Shown: positions 1-9,198 of the stretch, piece by piece
Layout: each line of letters begins with the position of its first letter
Position numbering within the stretch: position 1 is the stretch's first letter
Source of the DNA: Halodesulfovibrio aestuarii DSM 17919 = ATCC 29578
GTDB lineage: Bacteria > Desulfobacterota > Desulfovibrionia > Desulfovibrionales > Desulfovibrionaceae
Assembly: GCF_000384815.1 (NCBI RefSeq)
Contig: NZ_ARQF01000019.1
Span: 372,001 to 436,000, forward strand
Direction of reading: 5' to 3'
DNA length: 64,000 nucleotides
Notes under the pieces: generated by a model
Database searches by the model: none
Told to the model about the DNA's origin: nothing
The model's input: the letters and a program-made list of their open reading frames with translations, nothing else
Translations under genes and position numbers: made by a program

Positions 1-494
1 CACAAAAACTGGCTGGAGAACTCAAAATCACTCTTACCGAAGCTAAGGAGTTCATTAGGCGCTACTTTGAAAAATTACAGCACCTGAAAGAATTCTATGA
101 CAAGGTAGAAGAAGATGCCAAGTTGCATGGTTATGTGGCTACGCTTGCAGGCCGACGCAGGTACCTGCCGGAAATTACATCCGGTAACAACATGATGCAG
201 TCACAGGCACGCAGGCAGGCGATTAACACAGTTATTCAGGGCAGCGCTGCCGATATCATTAAAATCGCCATGATTAAGACTGCAGAAGACCTGCAGCTTA
301 AGCAGCTTAAAGCGCAGCTTATCCTGCAAATTCACGATGAATTGGTACTTGAAGTACCTACCGAGAATGCGGAAGCTGCGGCCAGCCGTCTTCAGGAGAT
401 CATGTCGAACATAGCACCTGATGGTAAAAACCTGATGGATGTACCTCTTAAGGTTGATGCAGGAATCGGTGACCGTTGGAACGAAGCCCATTAG
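1..494 (+). CDS. polA: DNA polymerase I, C-terminal end (partial)
   Basis: This is the last 163 residues of a family A DNA polymerase, open at the left window edge and read in frame 3. The visible part is the end of the polymerase domain. It contains the fingers-to-palm stretch with GRRRYLPEI, the QGSAADIIK helix and the palm motif C segment QIHDELVLEV, whose His-Asp-Glu includes a metal-binding aspartate. The chain ends in the usual VPLKVDAGIGDRW form. The enzyme fills gaps in repair and removes RNA primers during lagging-strand synthesis. The N-terminal 5'-3' exonuclease part lies outside the window and cannot be judged. No clear terminator follows; the next gene is 245 bases downstream. 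Confidence 0.95.
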   Translation, partial: QKLAGELKITLTEAKEFIRRYFEKLQHLKEFYDKVEEDAKLHGYVATLAGRRRYLPEITSGNNMMQSQARRQAINTVIQGSAADIIKIAMIKTAEDLQLKQLKAQLILQIHDELVLEVPTENAEAAASRLQEIMSNIAPDGKNLMDVPLKVDAGIGDRWNEAH

Positions 495-739
495 CGCATC
501 GTCAAGGCACTTGGCTCCCGTTTAGCTCGAAGGTTTGTTACGGTCGACTAACGTTACTGCGGCCTTCTAAACTCTCGCATACGATTTACATACTTCAACC
601 TTGAGTTTTTCTTGTCTCCAGAGACTATATCATTATACACCCTGCCAAAGTGTTACAGCTTCTGGCATTCACACATAACTGGGGCGCGCATGCGAACCCA
701 AACCTAACAGTACGGTTTACAGGAAACCGAATAGAACAG

Positions 740-1927
740 ATGAAACACTTAATTCTCAAAAAAGGTGAAGACCGTCGCATCCGCCTCGGCCACCTCTGGA
801 TTTTCAGCAACGAAGTAGACACCAAAAAAAGCCCGCTCAAAGAATTTGAACCGGGTGAAAGTGCTGTAGTTGTTAACGCCCAAGGGCGTCCAATCGGCTC
901 AGCATACGTGAACCCGAACTCTCTCATCTGCGCACGCATGATCAGCAACCGTCCTCACGAGGGACTGACTGAAGCATTGCTCGACAGACGCATTTCCCAG
1001 GCACTTACCCTGCGTGAGTCCATGTTCGACAAGCCCTTCTACCGCATGGTTTTCGCAGAAGGCGATTTCCTTCCGGGTCTGGTAATCGACCGTTACGACG
1101 ATCTTCTCGTAGCGCAACTCACCACTGCGGGTATGGAAAAGATGAAAGATCAAATCACATCTGTTCTCTGCGACATCCTGCATCCAAAAGCAATTCTCTT
1201 CCGCAACGACTCTGCAAACCGTCCGCTTGAAGGTCTCGACCGTTATGTTGAGCAAGCTGTGGGCACTGTCCCTGCAAAAATTTGCCTTGAAGAAAATGGT
1301 GTAAAATTTGAAGTGCCTATGATTGAAGGTCAGAAAACCGGATGGTTCTACGATCAACGTACCAACCGCCGCGATTTTGCTTCTTTCTGTAACGGCAAAC
1401 GCGTTCTGGATGCATTCTGTTATGCTGGCAGCTTCGGCTGTAATGCTGTTAAAGCTGGTGCTAAGGAAGTGACCTTCCTCGACGCTTCTAAAATTGCTCT
1501 CGACGCAGCCGTACACAATGCAAGCCTCAATGGTTCTCCTGATAAAGTAGATACTGTATACGGCGACGCACTCGACACTCTTCAGGAACTTAAAGATTCC
1601 GGCGCACAGTTTGACGTAATTTGTGTAGACCCTCCTGCGTTCATTAAACGCAAAAAAGCATTTAAAGAAGGTCTTTCTGCATACCAGCGTGTTAACAAAC
1701 TTGCTATGGATCTCGTTGTAGACGGTGGCATCGTAACAAGCTGCTCCTGTTCCCAGCATCTTAGCGCGCAGGACTTGAATCGTGTTCTTCTACACGCCGC
1801 GTCCAAGTCTAAAACTCGCATTCAGACCCTCATTCAGGGTCATCAGGGCCCAGATCATCCTGTGCACCCAGCAATGCCGGAAACTCACTATCTCAAAAGC
1901 TACACAGTCCGAGTGTTTAAAAGCTAA
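740..1927 (+). CDS. Class I SAM-dependent rRNA methyltransferase (RlmI/COG1092 family)
   Basis: 395-residue protein of the RlmI-like family, which methylates cytosine C5 in 23S rRNA. An N-terminal PUA-like domain (about residues 1-80, beginning MKHLILKKGEDRRIRLGHLW) precedes a Rossmann methyltransferase domain. The SAM-binding region reads VLDAFCYAGSFGCNA and the catalytic region reads VDPPAFIKRKK. A cysteine-rich stretch near residue 340 (SCSCSQHLS) matches the family. The reading frame is open from 650, but homologues begin near the PUA domain, so the ATG at 740 is chosen; a weak AGGAAA lies about 14 bases upstream. The gene stands alone and ends at a strong terminator. The exact target base cannot be read from sequence. 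Confidence 0.85.
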   Translation: MKHLILKKGEDRRIRLGHLWIFSNEVDTKKSPLKEFEPGESAVVVNAQGRPIGSAYVNPNSLICARMISNRPHEGLTEALLDRRISQALTLRESMFDKPFYRMVFAEGDFLPGLVIDRYDDLLVAQLTTAGMEKMKDQITSVLCDILHPKAILFRNDSANRPLEGLDRYVEQAVGTVPAKICLEENGVKFEVPMIEGQKTGWFYDQRTNRRDFASFCNGKRVLDAFCYAGSFGCNAVKAGAKEVTFLDASKIALDAAVHNASLNGSPDKVDTVYGDALDTLQELKDSGAQFDVICVDPPAFIKRKKAFKEGLSAYQRVNKLAMDLVVDGGIVTSCSCSQHLSAQDLNRVLLHAASKSKTRIQTLIQGHQGPDHPVHPAMPETHYLKSYTVRVFKS

Positions 1928-1954
1928 ACTTAACCACTCACAAATGTGCAATAA

Positions 1955-1993
1955 AAAGCTAGTGGAACATATGTTCCGCTAGCTTTCTTTTTT
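1955..1993 (+). terminator. Rho-independent terminator after the rRNA methyltransferase gene
   Basis: AAAGCTAG-GGAACAT faces ATGTTCCGCTAGCTTT with one mismatch, followed by TTCTTTTTT. The stem is about 15 bp with almost no loop. Confidence 0.85.
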
Positions 1994-2303
1994 CCACGCG
2001 CACCCTTTCGCAATACATCATGCCGCATGCACCTTACTGCAACTCCTGCTAATTAAAACATCTCTCCCCCGCCCCAACACGTTTTCATGGCCAATACAAC
2101 CAAATTGAAAAAATTGAAAAATAGCTCAACATACCCGCTTTTATTTTTTGCGTTGCCAATGTAAAGTCATCAAAGTGATATCAATTTGGAATGTAGCCAG
2201 CGTCCTCTTATTTGCAACACGCAATGGCTTGTAGCCAAGACAAAGCGACTTCATTCAAAATTAATAACAAATTAAGCAGTTAATAACATTTGCGGAGAAG
2301 ATC
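1994..2303. other. Intergenic region upstream of the aminotransferase gene
   Basis: About 310 bases with no credible coding frame. It holds an AT-rich stretch with two tandem TTGAAAAA-type repeats near 2105-2120. It ends with GCGGAGAAGATC, which supplies the ribosome binding site of the next gene. It presumably contains that gene's promoter, but no consensus element stands out. Confidence 0.6.
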
Positions 2304-3464
2304 ATGCTTAACAAAAAAAGATTGTTAGCACCGGGGCCAACCCCCATTCCTGAACGTGTCCGTCTCGCATTAGCGCAAGACATGATCCATCACCGCAAAC
2401 CTGAGTTCAAAGCCATTATGGGCCAAGTTCAGAAGCGGTTGCAGATACTTTTCGGCACCACGCAACCAGTTATGCCTCTGGCATGTTCCGGCACAGGTGT
2501 AATGACTGCGGCAGTCACCAACTTATTTGCAGCTGGTGAAAAGGTTCTGGTCATTGAAGCAGGTAAATTCGGTGAACGTTGGGCGGAAATTTGTGAAGCC
2601 AGCAACGTTGCTGTGGAAAAACTTGTCCTTGACTGGGGTCAGGCAGCTACTGCAGAAGCCGTTGCAAACATGCTCGATCTTCACCCTGACTGTACGGGTG
2701 TGCTCATCCAACTCTCTGAGACCTCAACTGGGGTATTGCATCCTGTTAATGAAATTGCAGAAGTGACTAAAGACCGTGATGTATTGCTTGTAGTTGACGG
2801 TATTTCTGCGGTTTCCATTTCTCCTTGCAGCATGGACGCATGGGATATCGACTGTCTGCTCACCGGATCACAAAAAGGACTCATGCTCCCTCCGGGACTG
2901 GGACTTATCGCCTGCAGCGAAAAAGCTTGGAAAAAAGCAGAATCCGTTACTCCTTCCTGCTTCTATTTCAACCTGCGCGCAGAAAAAGAAAAAATTTTAC
3001 AAAATCAGACCTTGTTCACAACACCTGTAAGTCTTATTATCGGTCTTAATGAAAGCCTTACAATGTTTGAAGAAACAGGATTTGATGTCATCTTCAAAAA
3101 ACAATGGGCTTTGACCATGATGGCACGCACTGCCGTTACGGAGATGGGATTAGAGCTGCTTGCCAAAGACCATTTCACATGGGGGCTCACAAGCGTACTC
3201 GTTCCAGAAAACGTTGATGCCGGTGCCGTGCTTGAATACGCTAAGGAAAACTTTGGTGTTATTCTCGCCGGTGGTCAGGCTCATATGAAAGGACGCCTTG
3301 TACGCATCGGACATATGGGTTGGGTAGATTGGGCAGACCTTGCTGCCGGTCTCCATGCTTTTGCCGAAGGTTGCAAAGCCTGTGGCGGCACAATCGCGTC
3401 CGGATATCTTGAAAAGAGTCTGCACGCATATCACAGCGCATTAAGCGCCTCTGACGTATCTTAA
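2304..3464 (+). CDS. PLP-dependent class V aminotransferase (serine/alanine-glyoxylate type)
   Basis: 386-residue fold-type I aminotransferase of the alanine-glyoxylate / serine-pyruvate family. The start has the typical LLAPGPTPIPERVRLA. The substrate-binding part has SGTGVMTAAV and QLSETSTGVLHPV. The PLP-binding lysine is K191 in GSQKGLMLPPG, and VLLVVDGISAV carries the PLP-contacting aspartate. The ATG at 2304 follows GGAGAA at good spacing. The next gene, a DUF1844 protein, begins 12 bases after the stop, and argC follows, so the three are probably co-transcribed. The amino donor cannot be told from sequence; serine, alanine or aspartate are all possible in this family. Confidence 0.85.
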   Translation: MLNKKRLLAPGPTPIPERVRLALAQDMIHHRKPEFKAIMGQVQKRLQILFGTTQPVMPLACSGTGVMTAAVTNLFAAGEKVLVIEAGKFGERWAEICEASNVAVEKLVLDWGQAATAEAVANMLDLHPDCTGVLIQLSETSTGVLHPVNEIAEVTKDRDVLLVVDGISAVSISPCSMDAWDIDCLLTGSQKGLMLPPGLGLIACSEKAWKKAESVTPSCFYFNLRAEKEKILQNQTLFTTPVSLIIGLNESLTMFEETGFDVIFKKQWALTMMARTAVTEMGLELLAKDHFTWGLTSVLVPENVDAGAVLEYAKENFGVILAGGQAHMKGRLVRIGHMGWVDWADLAAGLHAFAEGCKACGGTIASGYLEKSLHAYHSALSASDVS

Positions 3465-3475
3465 AGGAGTGCACT

Positions 3476-3751
3476 ATGGCTGACCGCACCACCGAAAACT
3501 CCGGCATGCCGGAAGTAACTTTTTCCACATTCATTCTTTCCATCGGCTCTTCCGCTCTGGTACAGCTTGGCGAAGTACCGGATCCTGAGAGCGGGCAGAT
3601 GATGGAGAATTTGCTCGCAGCGAAACACTCCATCGATATTCTGTCCATGTTGCAGGCAAAAACAAAAAGCTGCCTCGAAAAAGATGAAGAGCAGCTGCTC
3701 GACACTCTGCTCTACGACCTGCGTATGAAATACGTATTAAAGACCAAGTAA
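3476..3751 (+). CDS. DUF1844 domain protein
   Basis: 91-residue cytosolic protein matching DUF1844, a small family of unknown function common in Deltaproteobacteria and related groups. Recognisable parts are TFSTFILSIGSSALVQLGEVPDPES near the N-terminus, a helix AKHSIDILSMLQAKT and an acidic C-terminal helix LEKDEEQLLDTLLYDLRMKYV. AAAGGAG lies just upstream of the ATG. It sits between the aminotransferase (12 bases) and argC (24 bases), consistent with one transcript. No catalytic residue is apparent and I assign no function. Confidence 0.8.
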   Translation: MADRTTENSGMPEVTFSTFILSIGSSALVQLGEVPDPESGQMMENLLAAKHSIDILSMLQAKTKSCLEKDEEQLLDTLLYDLRMKYVLKTK

Positions 3752-3775
3752 CAACCAAAACAGGGTATAATGTAA

Positions 3776-4828
3776 ATGGCACAGACTAAAGTAGGCTTAG
3801 TAGGGGTTACCGGATACACCGGAATGGAACTGATGCGCCTTTTGCAGAATCACGACCACTTCGAATTGGTGCGTGTTACCTCACGTGCTGAAGCCGGCAA
3901 GAAATTACGCGACATTTACCCGTTCATGCAGGGCATGGAAAATGGTGAACTGCCGATTACTGAACCGGATGCCGATGATCTTGCACAGGCGTGCGACCTC
4001 GTTTTTCTCGCAGTACCACATCGTACAGCTATGGAAATTGCCGCAGTTCTGCTGGAAAAAGGTCTTAAAGTTGTAGACCTCTCCGCCGATTTCCGACTGC
4101 GAAGCAAAGATGAATACGAGCATTGGTACGCGTGTGAACACACACAGAGCGAACTGCTGGAGAAAGCAGTATACGGCCTTCCGGAATTATACTCCGATGC
4201 AATTCCTCAGGCACAGCTTGTTGCAAACCCGGGCTGCTACCCGACTTCTGCAATCCTCGGCCTGTATCCTGCGCTTAAAGAAGGGTTCATCCTCAAAAGC
4301 GGCATCGTTGTTGACTCTAAATCCGGCACCACCGGTGCGGGTCGCAAAGCAAGCGTCGGCTCCCTCTTTTGCGAAGTTTCCGACAATTTCAAAGCATACG
4401 GACTCACTACGCACCGCCATACCCCAGAGATTGAGCAGGAACTATCTGTTATTGCAAAAGACGACATTACCGTTTCATTCAATACCCATCTCCTGCCAAT
4501 TAACCGTGGTATTCTGTCTACAATCTACACAACTCTGACAGAAGAGATGACGCTGGACGACGTGCACGCAATTTATGAGGAAGCCTACCGCACTCACCCG
4601 TGGGTACGCGTACTGCCAATGGGCAAGCTTCCGGAAACTAAGCATGTCCGCGGAACAATGTTCTGTGACATCGGTCTCGCTATCGATAAGCGCACCAACC
4701 GCCTTATAGTCGTTAGTGCCATTGACAATCTTTGTCGTGGAGCCTCAGGACAGGCGCTCGCAAACGCAAACCTCATGTGCGGTATTAACATTAACGAGGG
4801 GCTAAAATTAGCGCCATTGATGCCGTAA
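3776..4828 (+). CDS. argC: N-acetyl-gamma-glutamyl-phosphate reductase
   Basis: 350-residue NADPH-dependent enzyme that reduces N-acetyl-glutamyl phosphate to the semialdehyde, the third step of arginine synthesis. The nucleotide-binding start is VGLVGVTGYTGMELMRLL. The catalytic cysteine is C154 in VANPGCYPTSA. The dimerisation and catalytic domain contains SKSGTTGAGRKAS and THRHTPEIEQEL, with the conserved His; the end is LCRGASGQALANANLM. Length is normal for the type 1 family. It is the last gene of the aminotransferase-DUF1844-argC group and is followed by a strong terminator. No other arginine genes are nearby. Confidence 0.95.
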   Translation: MAQTKVGLVGVTGYTGMELMRLLQNHDHFELVRVTSRAEAGKKLRDIYPFMQGMENGELPITEPDADDLAQACDLVFLAVPHRTAMEIAAVLLEKGLKVVDLSADFRLRSKDEYEHWYACEHTQSELLEKAVYGLPELYSDAIPQAQLVANPGCYPTSAILGLYPALKEGFILKSGIVVDSKSGTTGAGRKASVGSLFCEVSDNFKAYGLTTHRHTPEIEQELSVIAKDDITVSFNTHLLPINRGILSTIYTTLTEEMTLDDVHAIYEEAYRTHPWVRVLPMGKLPETKHVRGTMFCDIGLAIDKRTNRLIVVSAIDNLCRGASGQALANANLMCGININEGLKLAPLMP

Positions 4829-4849
4829 CGCATTTAATCTTAGACAATT

Positions 4850-4888
4850 AAAGGGATGAATCTGTATCAGATTCATCCCTTTTTTTTT
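4850..4888 (+). terminator. Rho-independent terminator after argC
   Basis: AAGGGATGAATCT faces AGATTCATCCCTT across a short loop, followed by eight or more T. This is a clean intrinsic terminator. Confidence 0.95.
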
Positions 4889-5447
4889 ATTCCTTTTGTC
4901 GCCTAATTGAAGAAATAAGTACCTTACACAATCCAAATATAACCCGACATAAGTATAAAAGAGAGCACTACGACCATTCTCGAACGTAGCTCTAATTACT
5001 TATCCATAATTGTAACACATCTCACCCAGCTATATGCAATAAGCTTTATCTACCCGTCTTTTTTTGAAAACGTTATTGTAAATCGTTGTGCCTTGTTAAT
5101 GGGAAGAAAAAGTATTCACTAAAGAGTGCCCTTCCGTGCTACACAACACCCTCATTCGTTAAGTCATTATTTTTATAAAAAAAGTTAGTTTTTCATTAAT
5201 AAAATTCGTTTTTCTGAACTACCAATCAATTTTTTTTATAATTTTACATTAGATCGATAGACACATGACGACCGTTAGTACGTGCTTCATTCCATTCAAC
5301 TACAAATTGTCCGGAGCTTGCATCTGGTTACTGTTCAAAAACCAAAGCATTTTTATGAAGCATCACCCTTGTATATAGATGTTCTATTTTTTCAAAAAGT
5401 AACCGTTTACTTCAAAATAGAACAAAACGAACTGGGAGGTTTTGTTT
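4889..5447. other. Long AT-rich intergenic region before the aromatic amino acid permease
   Basis: About 560 bases with no plausible gene on either strand. It is very AT-rich between 5160 and 5250. The only clear structure is the two-part inverted repeat at 5381-5423 just before the permease ribosome binding site (separate entry). Confidence 0.6.
5381..5423 (+). promoter_or_regulatory. Inverted repeat in the leader of the aromatic amino acid permease
   Basis: GTTCTATTTT at 5381-5390 is perfectly complementary to AAAATAGAAC at 5414-5423. Inside it AAGTAA at 5397-5402 pairs with TTACTT at 5407-5412 around CCGT. The element ends 10 bases before the GGGAGGT ribosome binding site at 5434-5440. 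It may be an operator or an RNA hairpin; it lacks a following T run, so it is not a simple terminator. Confidence 0.55.
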
Positions 5448-6623
5448 ATGGCTAATAAGGCATTTAGCGCTGCATGTATTGTTGCAGGTTCAACTATTGG
5501 TGCTGGTATGCTCGGTCTTCCTATGGCTGTTGGCAATCTTGGATTCACTATGAGTTGTGTTCTTCTTGTTTTTATGTGGGCGCTTGCGCTCTATTCCGGC
5601 CTACTGCTTGTCGAAGTAGATATGGAAGTCGGGCCAGGATTAAACTTTAATAAAATGGTTAAAAAAGTCTTAGGCTGGCCGGGCCAAGTCGTTGCAGTGC
5701 TAAGCCTTGGATTCCTCCTCTACGCCCTCCTTGTTGCATACATCACAGGCATGGGCAGTATCCTCGCCAATACCTTCCATGTTGCAGGAAGCGGCTCTGG
5801 AACCTCCCTTTGCTCACTAGTTTTCGCCCTTATCATGGCCTTCATTATTTTCTGTGGAACTAAAACAATTCTACGTTTTAACAACGTGTTCTTTATCACC
5901 ATGCTCTGTGCCATGGCTTTTGCCTTCTTCTCATTAAGTTCCACAGTCAATTTCGATAACCTACTCGCTGTTGCACCTAATTATGACTACCTACTGGCGA
6001 GTCTGCCTATCTTATTCGCAGCATACGGTTATCACTTCTGTATTCCAAGCACCTGTAAAATTGTTGAAGGCAACAGAAACACTCTCTATTGGGCAATCAT
6101 TATCGGAACAATTGCTCCTCTTGTATGCTACGTTCTATGGCTCTTCCTCGCTCTCGGCAGCGTGCCGATGACGCAGATTGATCAAATGGCTGGTAATGTA
6201 GACGCTCTGATTGCTTCCATTTCTCAAGGCTCTGTATTCATTAAAGCAGTGTTGTCTATTTTCGCATCATTTGCACTCGTGACCTCGTTTTTCGGCGTCG
6301 CCTTATCATTATATGACCTTGCTGCCGAGACTTTCAATCTTGGAGAGTCCCAGCTACACCGCGTTATAGCCACTATTGTTGTATTTGCACCCCCAATCAT
6401 CGCTTCATATCTTTCCCCGGGCAGCTTTATTGCCGCTCTTGCCCACGCAGGGGTTGGCTTTGCAATTCTCTGTCTCTGCCTGCCATGTGCTATGAGCTGG
6501 AAACTGCGTAATGAACGCAGTAAAACAAACAGCGAAGCAGCATATGAAGTAGCTGGCGGCAAACTGAGTATCGCCTTTGCTTCTGTATGTGGCGTAGTTA
6601 TTATTGTTGCAGCGTACATCTAG
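5448..6623 (+). CDS. Aromatic amino acid permease (HAAAP family, Mtr/TnaB/TyrP type)
   Basis: 391-residue integral membrane transporter with about 11 hydrophobic segments. The first segment carries the family signature SAACIVAGSTIGAGMLGLP. It probably imports tryptophan or tyrosine with protons or another cation. A TTG at 5442 is also in frame, but GGGAGGT at 5434-5440 is spaced 7 bases from the ATG at 5448, so the ATG is chosen. The gene is transcribed alone from a long leader with an inverted repeat and ends at a bidirectional terminator shared with rdgB. Which aromatic amino acid is carried cannot be decided by eye. Confidence 0.85.
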   Translation: MANKAFSAACIVAGSTIGAGMLGLPMAVGNLGFTMSCVLLVFMWALALYSGLLLVEVDMEVGPGLNFNKMVKKVLGWPGQVVAVLSLGFLLYALLVAYITGMGSILANTFHVAGSGSGTSLCSLVFALIMAFIIFCGTKTILRFNNVFFITMLCAMAFAFFSLSSTVNFDNLLAVAPNYDYLLASLPILFAAYGYHFCIPSTCKIVEGNRNTLYWAIIIGTIAPLVCYVLWLFLALGSVPMTQIDQMAGNVDALIASISQGSVFIKAVLSIFASFALVTSFFGVALSLYDLAAETFNLGESQLHRVIATIVVFAPPIIASYLSPGSFIAALAHAGVGFAILCLCLPCAMSWKLRNERSKTNSEAAYEVAGGKLSIAFASVCGVVIIVAAYI

Positions 6624-6636
6624 CAATCAACCCCGT

Positions 6637-6672
6637 AAAAAAAGCGCCTGTTAAAAAACAGGCGCTTTTTTT
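6637..6672. terminator. Bidirectional terminator between the permease gene and rdgB
   Basis: AGCGCCTGTT faces AACAGGCGCT, with A runs on the left and T runs on the right, so it can work for both converging genes. Confidence 0.92.
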
Positions 6673-6707
6673 ATAAAAACTATAATAAAAGATATTCCAG
6701 AGCGTCA

Positions 6708-7340
6708 CTATCTTCCATGTTCCTTCCAGAATTCTTCCCACTGAGTAAGTAGCGCCTCAAGGGCTTTGCCCCGATGAGAACGTTTATTCTTCTCTTCACG
6801 GCTAAGCAGTGCAGAAACTGCACCGTCTTTTGCGTCAATAAACAACGGGTCATACCCAAAACCGTTATCACCCACTTCTTTTGTGCCAATAAACCCTTCC
6901 CACGCGCCGGATGCAGTAATGCAATTACCGGATGGAGAACAGGCAGACATAACACACCGAAAACGGGCAGTACGTTTATCGTGCGGGATTCTGGCAAGTT
7001 CGATAAGCAATTTTTCATTATTACGCTTATCTCGAGTTTCACCCTTCAGGTTCGCAGTTCCATCACTGTATCGTGCAGAATACACACCCGGTGCTTTCCC
7101 CAGAGCATCAACTTCAAGACCGGAATCATCTGCCACAGCAACCAGACCTGTCAGCTGTGCAACAGTTCGAGCTTTAATAAGAGAGTTTTCTTCAAAGGTT
7201 TCGCCATCTTCTACGATTTCACCAATTTCAGGATAGGTATCAAGCCCCCTGACTGAAAGCCCGTACTCACTTAACGTTTTCTCCAGCTCTGCAATCTTAC
7301 CTGCATTGCGAGTTGCAAGCACAATAATTTTTTCCATCAT
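6708..7340 (-). CDS. rdgB: XTP/dITP diphosphatase (non-canonical purine NTP pyrophosphatase)
   Basis: 210-residue Ham1/RdgB family enzyme that hydrolyses dITP, XTP and deaminated purine triphosphates to monophosphates, keeping them out of DNA and RNA. The start KIIVLATRNAGKIAELEKTL matches the SxNxxK-type substrate loop. The metal and active-site region is VADDSGLEVDALGKAPGVYSARYS. The C-terminal part has NGFGYDPLF and LSREEKNKRSHRGKAL. AAGGACAG precedes the start; two adjacent ATG codons (7340 and 7337) are both usable. The gene is single and faces the permease gene across a shared terminator. Confidence 0.93.
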   Translation of the reverse strand: MMEKIIVLATRNAGKIAELEKTLSEYGLSVRGLDTYPEIGEIVEDGETFEENSLIKARTVAQLTGLVAVADDSGLEVDALGKAPGVYSARYSDGTANLKGETRDKRNNEKLLIELARIPHDKRTARFRCVMSACSPSGNCITASGAWEGFIGTKEVGDNGFGYDPLFIDAKDGAVSALLSREEKNKRSHRGKALEALLTQWEEFWKEHGR

Positions 7341-7561
7341 TCTGTCCTTGTATGTAGCGAAGCTAACTCTGACTGAATAGATACAGACGACACTAGCAAG
7401 TTCATCCCTATATCTTTGTTACCATAAAATTCGAAACAAACAATACAAAGGGATAATGCAAACTCCCTCTAATCATTATTTTAAACACACCCTAGTAACA
7501 TATCCAGCCAGTCATCAAGTAGAAAATGGCACTTCTACAACAAGGTAATTATCTCTGTCTG

Positions 7562-9121
7562 CTAGGGTTCCGGGATAAATTCGACAGACCCGCCCAGAAA
7601 TCCCGCGCCGCCTGAAGGCTCTACGACCCCATCGGTATCTTTCTCATTATTTGCTGGAGGAACAAGAGAAAGTGGAGGAAGATAAAAAGATAACGTTGTT
7701 CCTTTATTAACCCTGCTGCGTAACTTTACTTTTCCGCCCATGTCCTCAACAATTTTTTTGGTCATAGCCAGCCCCAGACCGGTTCCGCCACTTTTGGTAG
7801 TGAAAAACGGATTAAAAAGGTGTTCGCGAATATCATCCGGAATACCTTCACCAGAATCAATTATCCGGACAATTATCCAGTTATCCGCACTGAGTGTTGT
7901 TTCAACTCTCATGGTTCCACCATTCGGCATGGCTTCAAACCCATTCTTTATTCCGTTAATCACACACTGCTTCAGCTGATCAGGGTTTCCGCGGACTTTA
8001 ATCCCCTTCGCATCCAGATTTGTTATAACCTTACCTCCTTGGGACTCAAACTTCATGCGGAGTAACCCAAGCGCTTCCAAAATAATTTCATTAACATCGA
8101 CCTCGCCTTCATCTCCATGGGCCGGACGGGCAAAATTAAGAATAATTTTTAAAATCTTCTCCAATCGTTTAGACTCATTATAGATAATTTTGATTTTCTT
8201 TGTATCATCTTCATTCAAATTTTGCTGTTTCAGCAACGCATTTGCAAAACCACCGATAGCAAATAAAGGATTTCGAATTTCATGTGCCACAAAGGCGGAC
8301 ATTTCCCCTATAGCTGCTAGCTTTTCTGTTTGCTGAAGCCTACGCATCACTCTGTAATTTTGTGTGATATCCTTGCGCATCAAAATAACCGATCGAACTG
8401 TCCCATCGCGCTTTACGACGGGATACGCTGAGATACCGGAATATTGCAGTTCTCCATCGCTAGTAACTTTGGTGATAACCTGATCTATCCGCCGGGCATT
8501 GTTAACAGCCTCTACAATGGCATTCCCCGGTTGCTGCGCATACGGCAGAACATTATTTATAAGTGTCCCATCCGCACCTTCAAAATCAACATCACGTTGC
8601 CTATCAAGCACCGCCCTGTTTGCATCCAAGACAATCCCTTTATTATCAAGAAGCCAAAATTCCTCTTCTGCCTGATCGACAAAAGTACTGAACAAGCCAA
8701 GAGCTCTGTCCAGATTACATGCGTTGACCTCTAACTGTTCAGAATCAAAATCCGTTTTTCTAAAAACAAGTAGCGCATCACCACCAACCACAGAAACTCC
8801 TGCAGGGGCGCATTGCTTAACATGCTCCAAATATTTACATTCCTTCGAAAGGTCGAAGACTATATTGACATCGTCTATATTCTCGCATAGCTCCTCAACA
8901 CTGTCATAGAAATCTACGCCATCAAGACACAACAACCCCGGCAGTTCCTCTTGGGGCGCGCACGCAACAGCACATACTTTAATTCGCACCACGCCATTAG
9001 GCATATCTGTTGAAAAAAGATGCATCAACAGTTCACGATATGTGCTACGATACCCGATTGTTGCTATGTTGAGCGTAATGAAAATCTCGTTGCCTACCTC
9101 AAAACATTGCTTACTTTCCAC
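7562..9121 (-). CDS. PAS-domain sensor histidine kinase with Rossmann-like N-terminal domain
   Basis: 519-residue soluble sensor kinase without membrane segments. Residues about 12-125 look like a nucleotide-binding Rossmann fold (alternating beta strands and helices, with DVNIVFDLSKE and GVSVVGGDALLVF), similar in outline to NAD-binding or CoA-binding domains. A PAS domain follows at about 145-265 (EEEFWLLDNKGIVLDANRA). The HisKA box is AFVAHEIRNPL with phospho-acceptor H280. The ATPase domain has the N box NGIKNGFEAM, G1 DSGEGIPD and G2 GGTGLGLAM. The start is GTG with AGGAG about 9 bases upstream. It is divergent from rimO, 77 bases away. No response regulator is adjacent, so its partner is unknown. 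Confidence 0.85.
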   Translation of the reverse strand: MESKQCFEVGNEIFITLNIATIGYRSTYRELLMHLFSTDMPNGVVRIKVCAVACAPQEELPGLLCLDGVDFYDSVEELCENIDDVNIVFDLSKECKYLEHVKQCAPAGVSVVGGDALLVFRKTDFDSEQLEVNACNLDRALGLFSTFVDQAEEEFWLLDNKGIVLDANRAVLDRQRDVDFEGADGTLINNVLPYAQQPGNAIVEAVNNARRIDQVITKVTSDGELQYSGISAYPVVKRDGTVRSVILMRKDITQNYRVMRRLQQTEKLAAIGEMSAFVAHEIRNPLFAIGGFANALLKQQNLNEDDTKKIKIIYNESKRLEKILKIILNFARPAHGDEGEVDVNEIILEALGLLRMKFESQGGKVITNLDAKGIKVRGNPDQLKQCVINGIKNGFEAMPNGGTMRVETTLSADNWIIVRIIDSGEGIPDDIREHLFNPFFTTKSGGTGLGLAMTKKIVEDMGGKVKLRSRVNKGTTLSFYLPPLSLVPPANNEKDTDGVVEPSGGAGFLGGSVEFIPEP

Positions 9122-9198
9122 GTATGATCTCTCCTATGACAATACTGCAACCACTACTTTCATCAGTCAAAAATAGTACATATAATGGAAACCACCAC

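Noticed and set aside
7525..7545. TGGCAC near 7527 as a sigma-54 -24 element
   Set aside because: No GC dinucleotide stands at the required spacing (TGGCACTTCTACAACA), and the downstream gene faces the other way.
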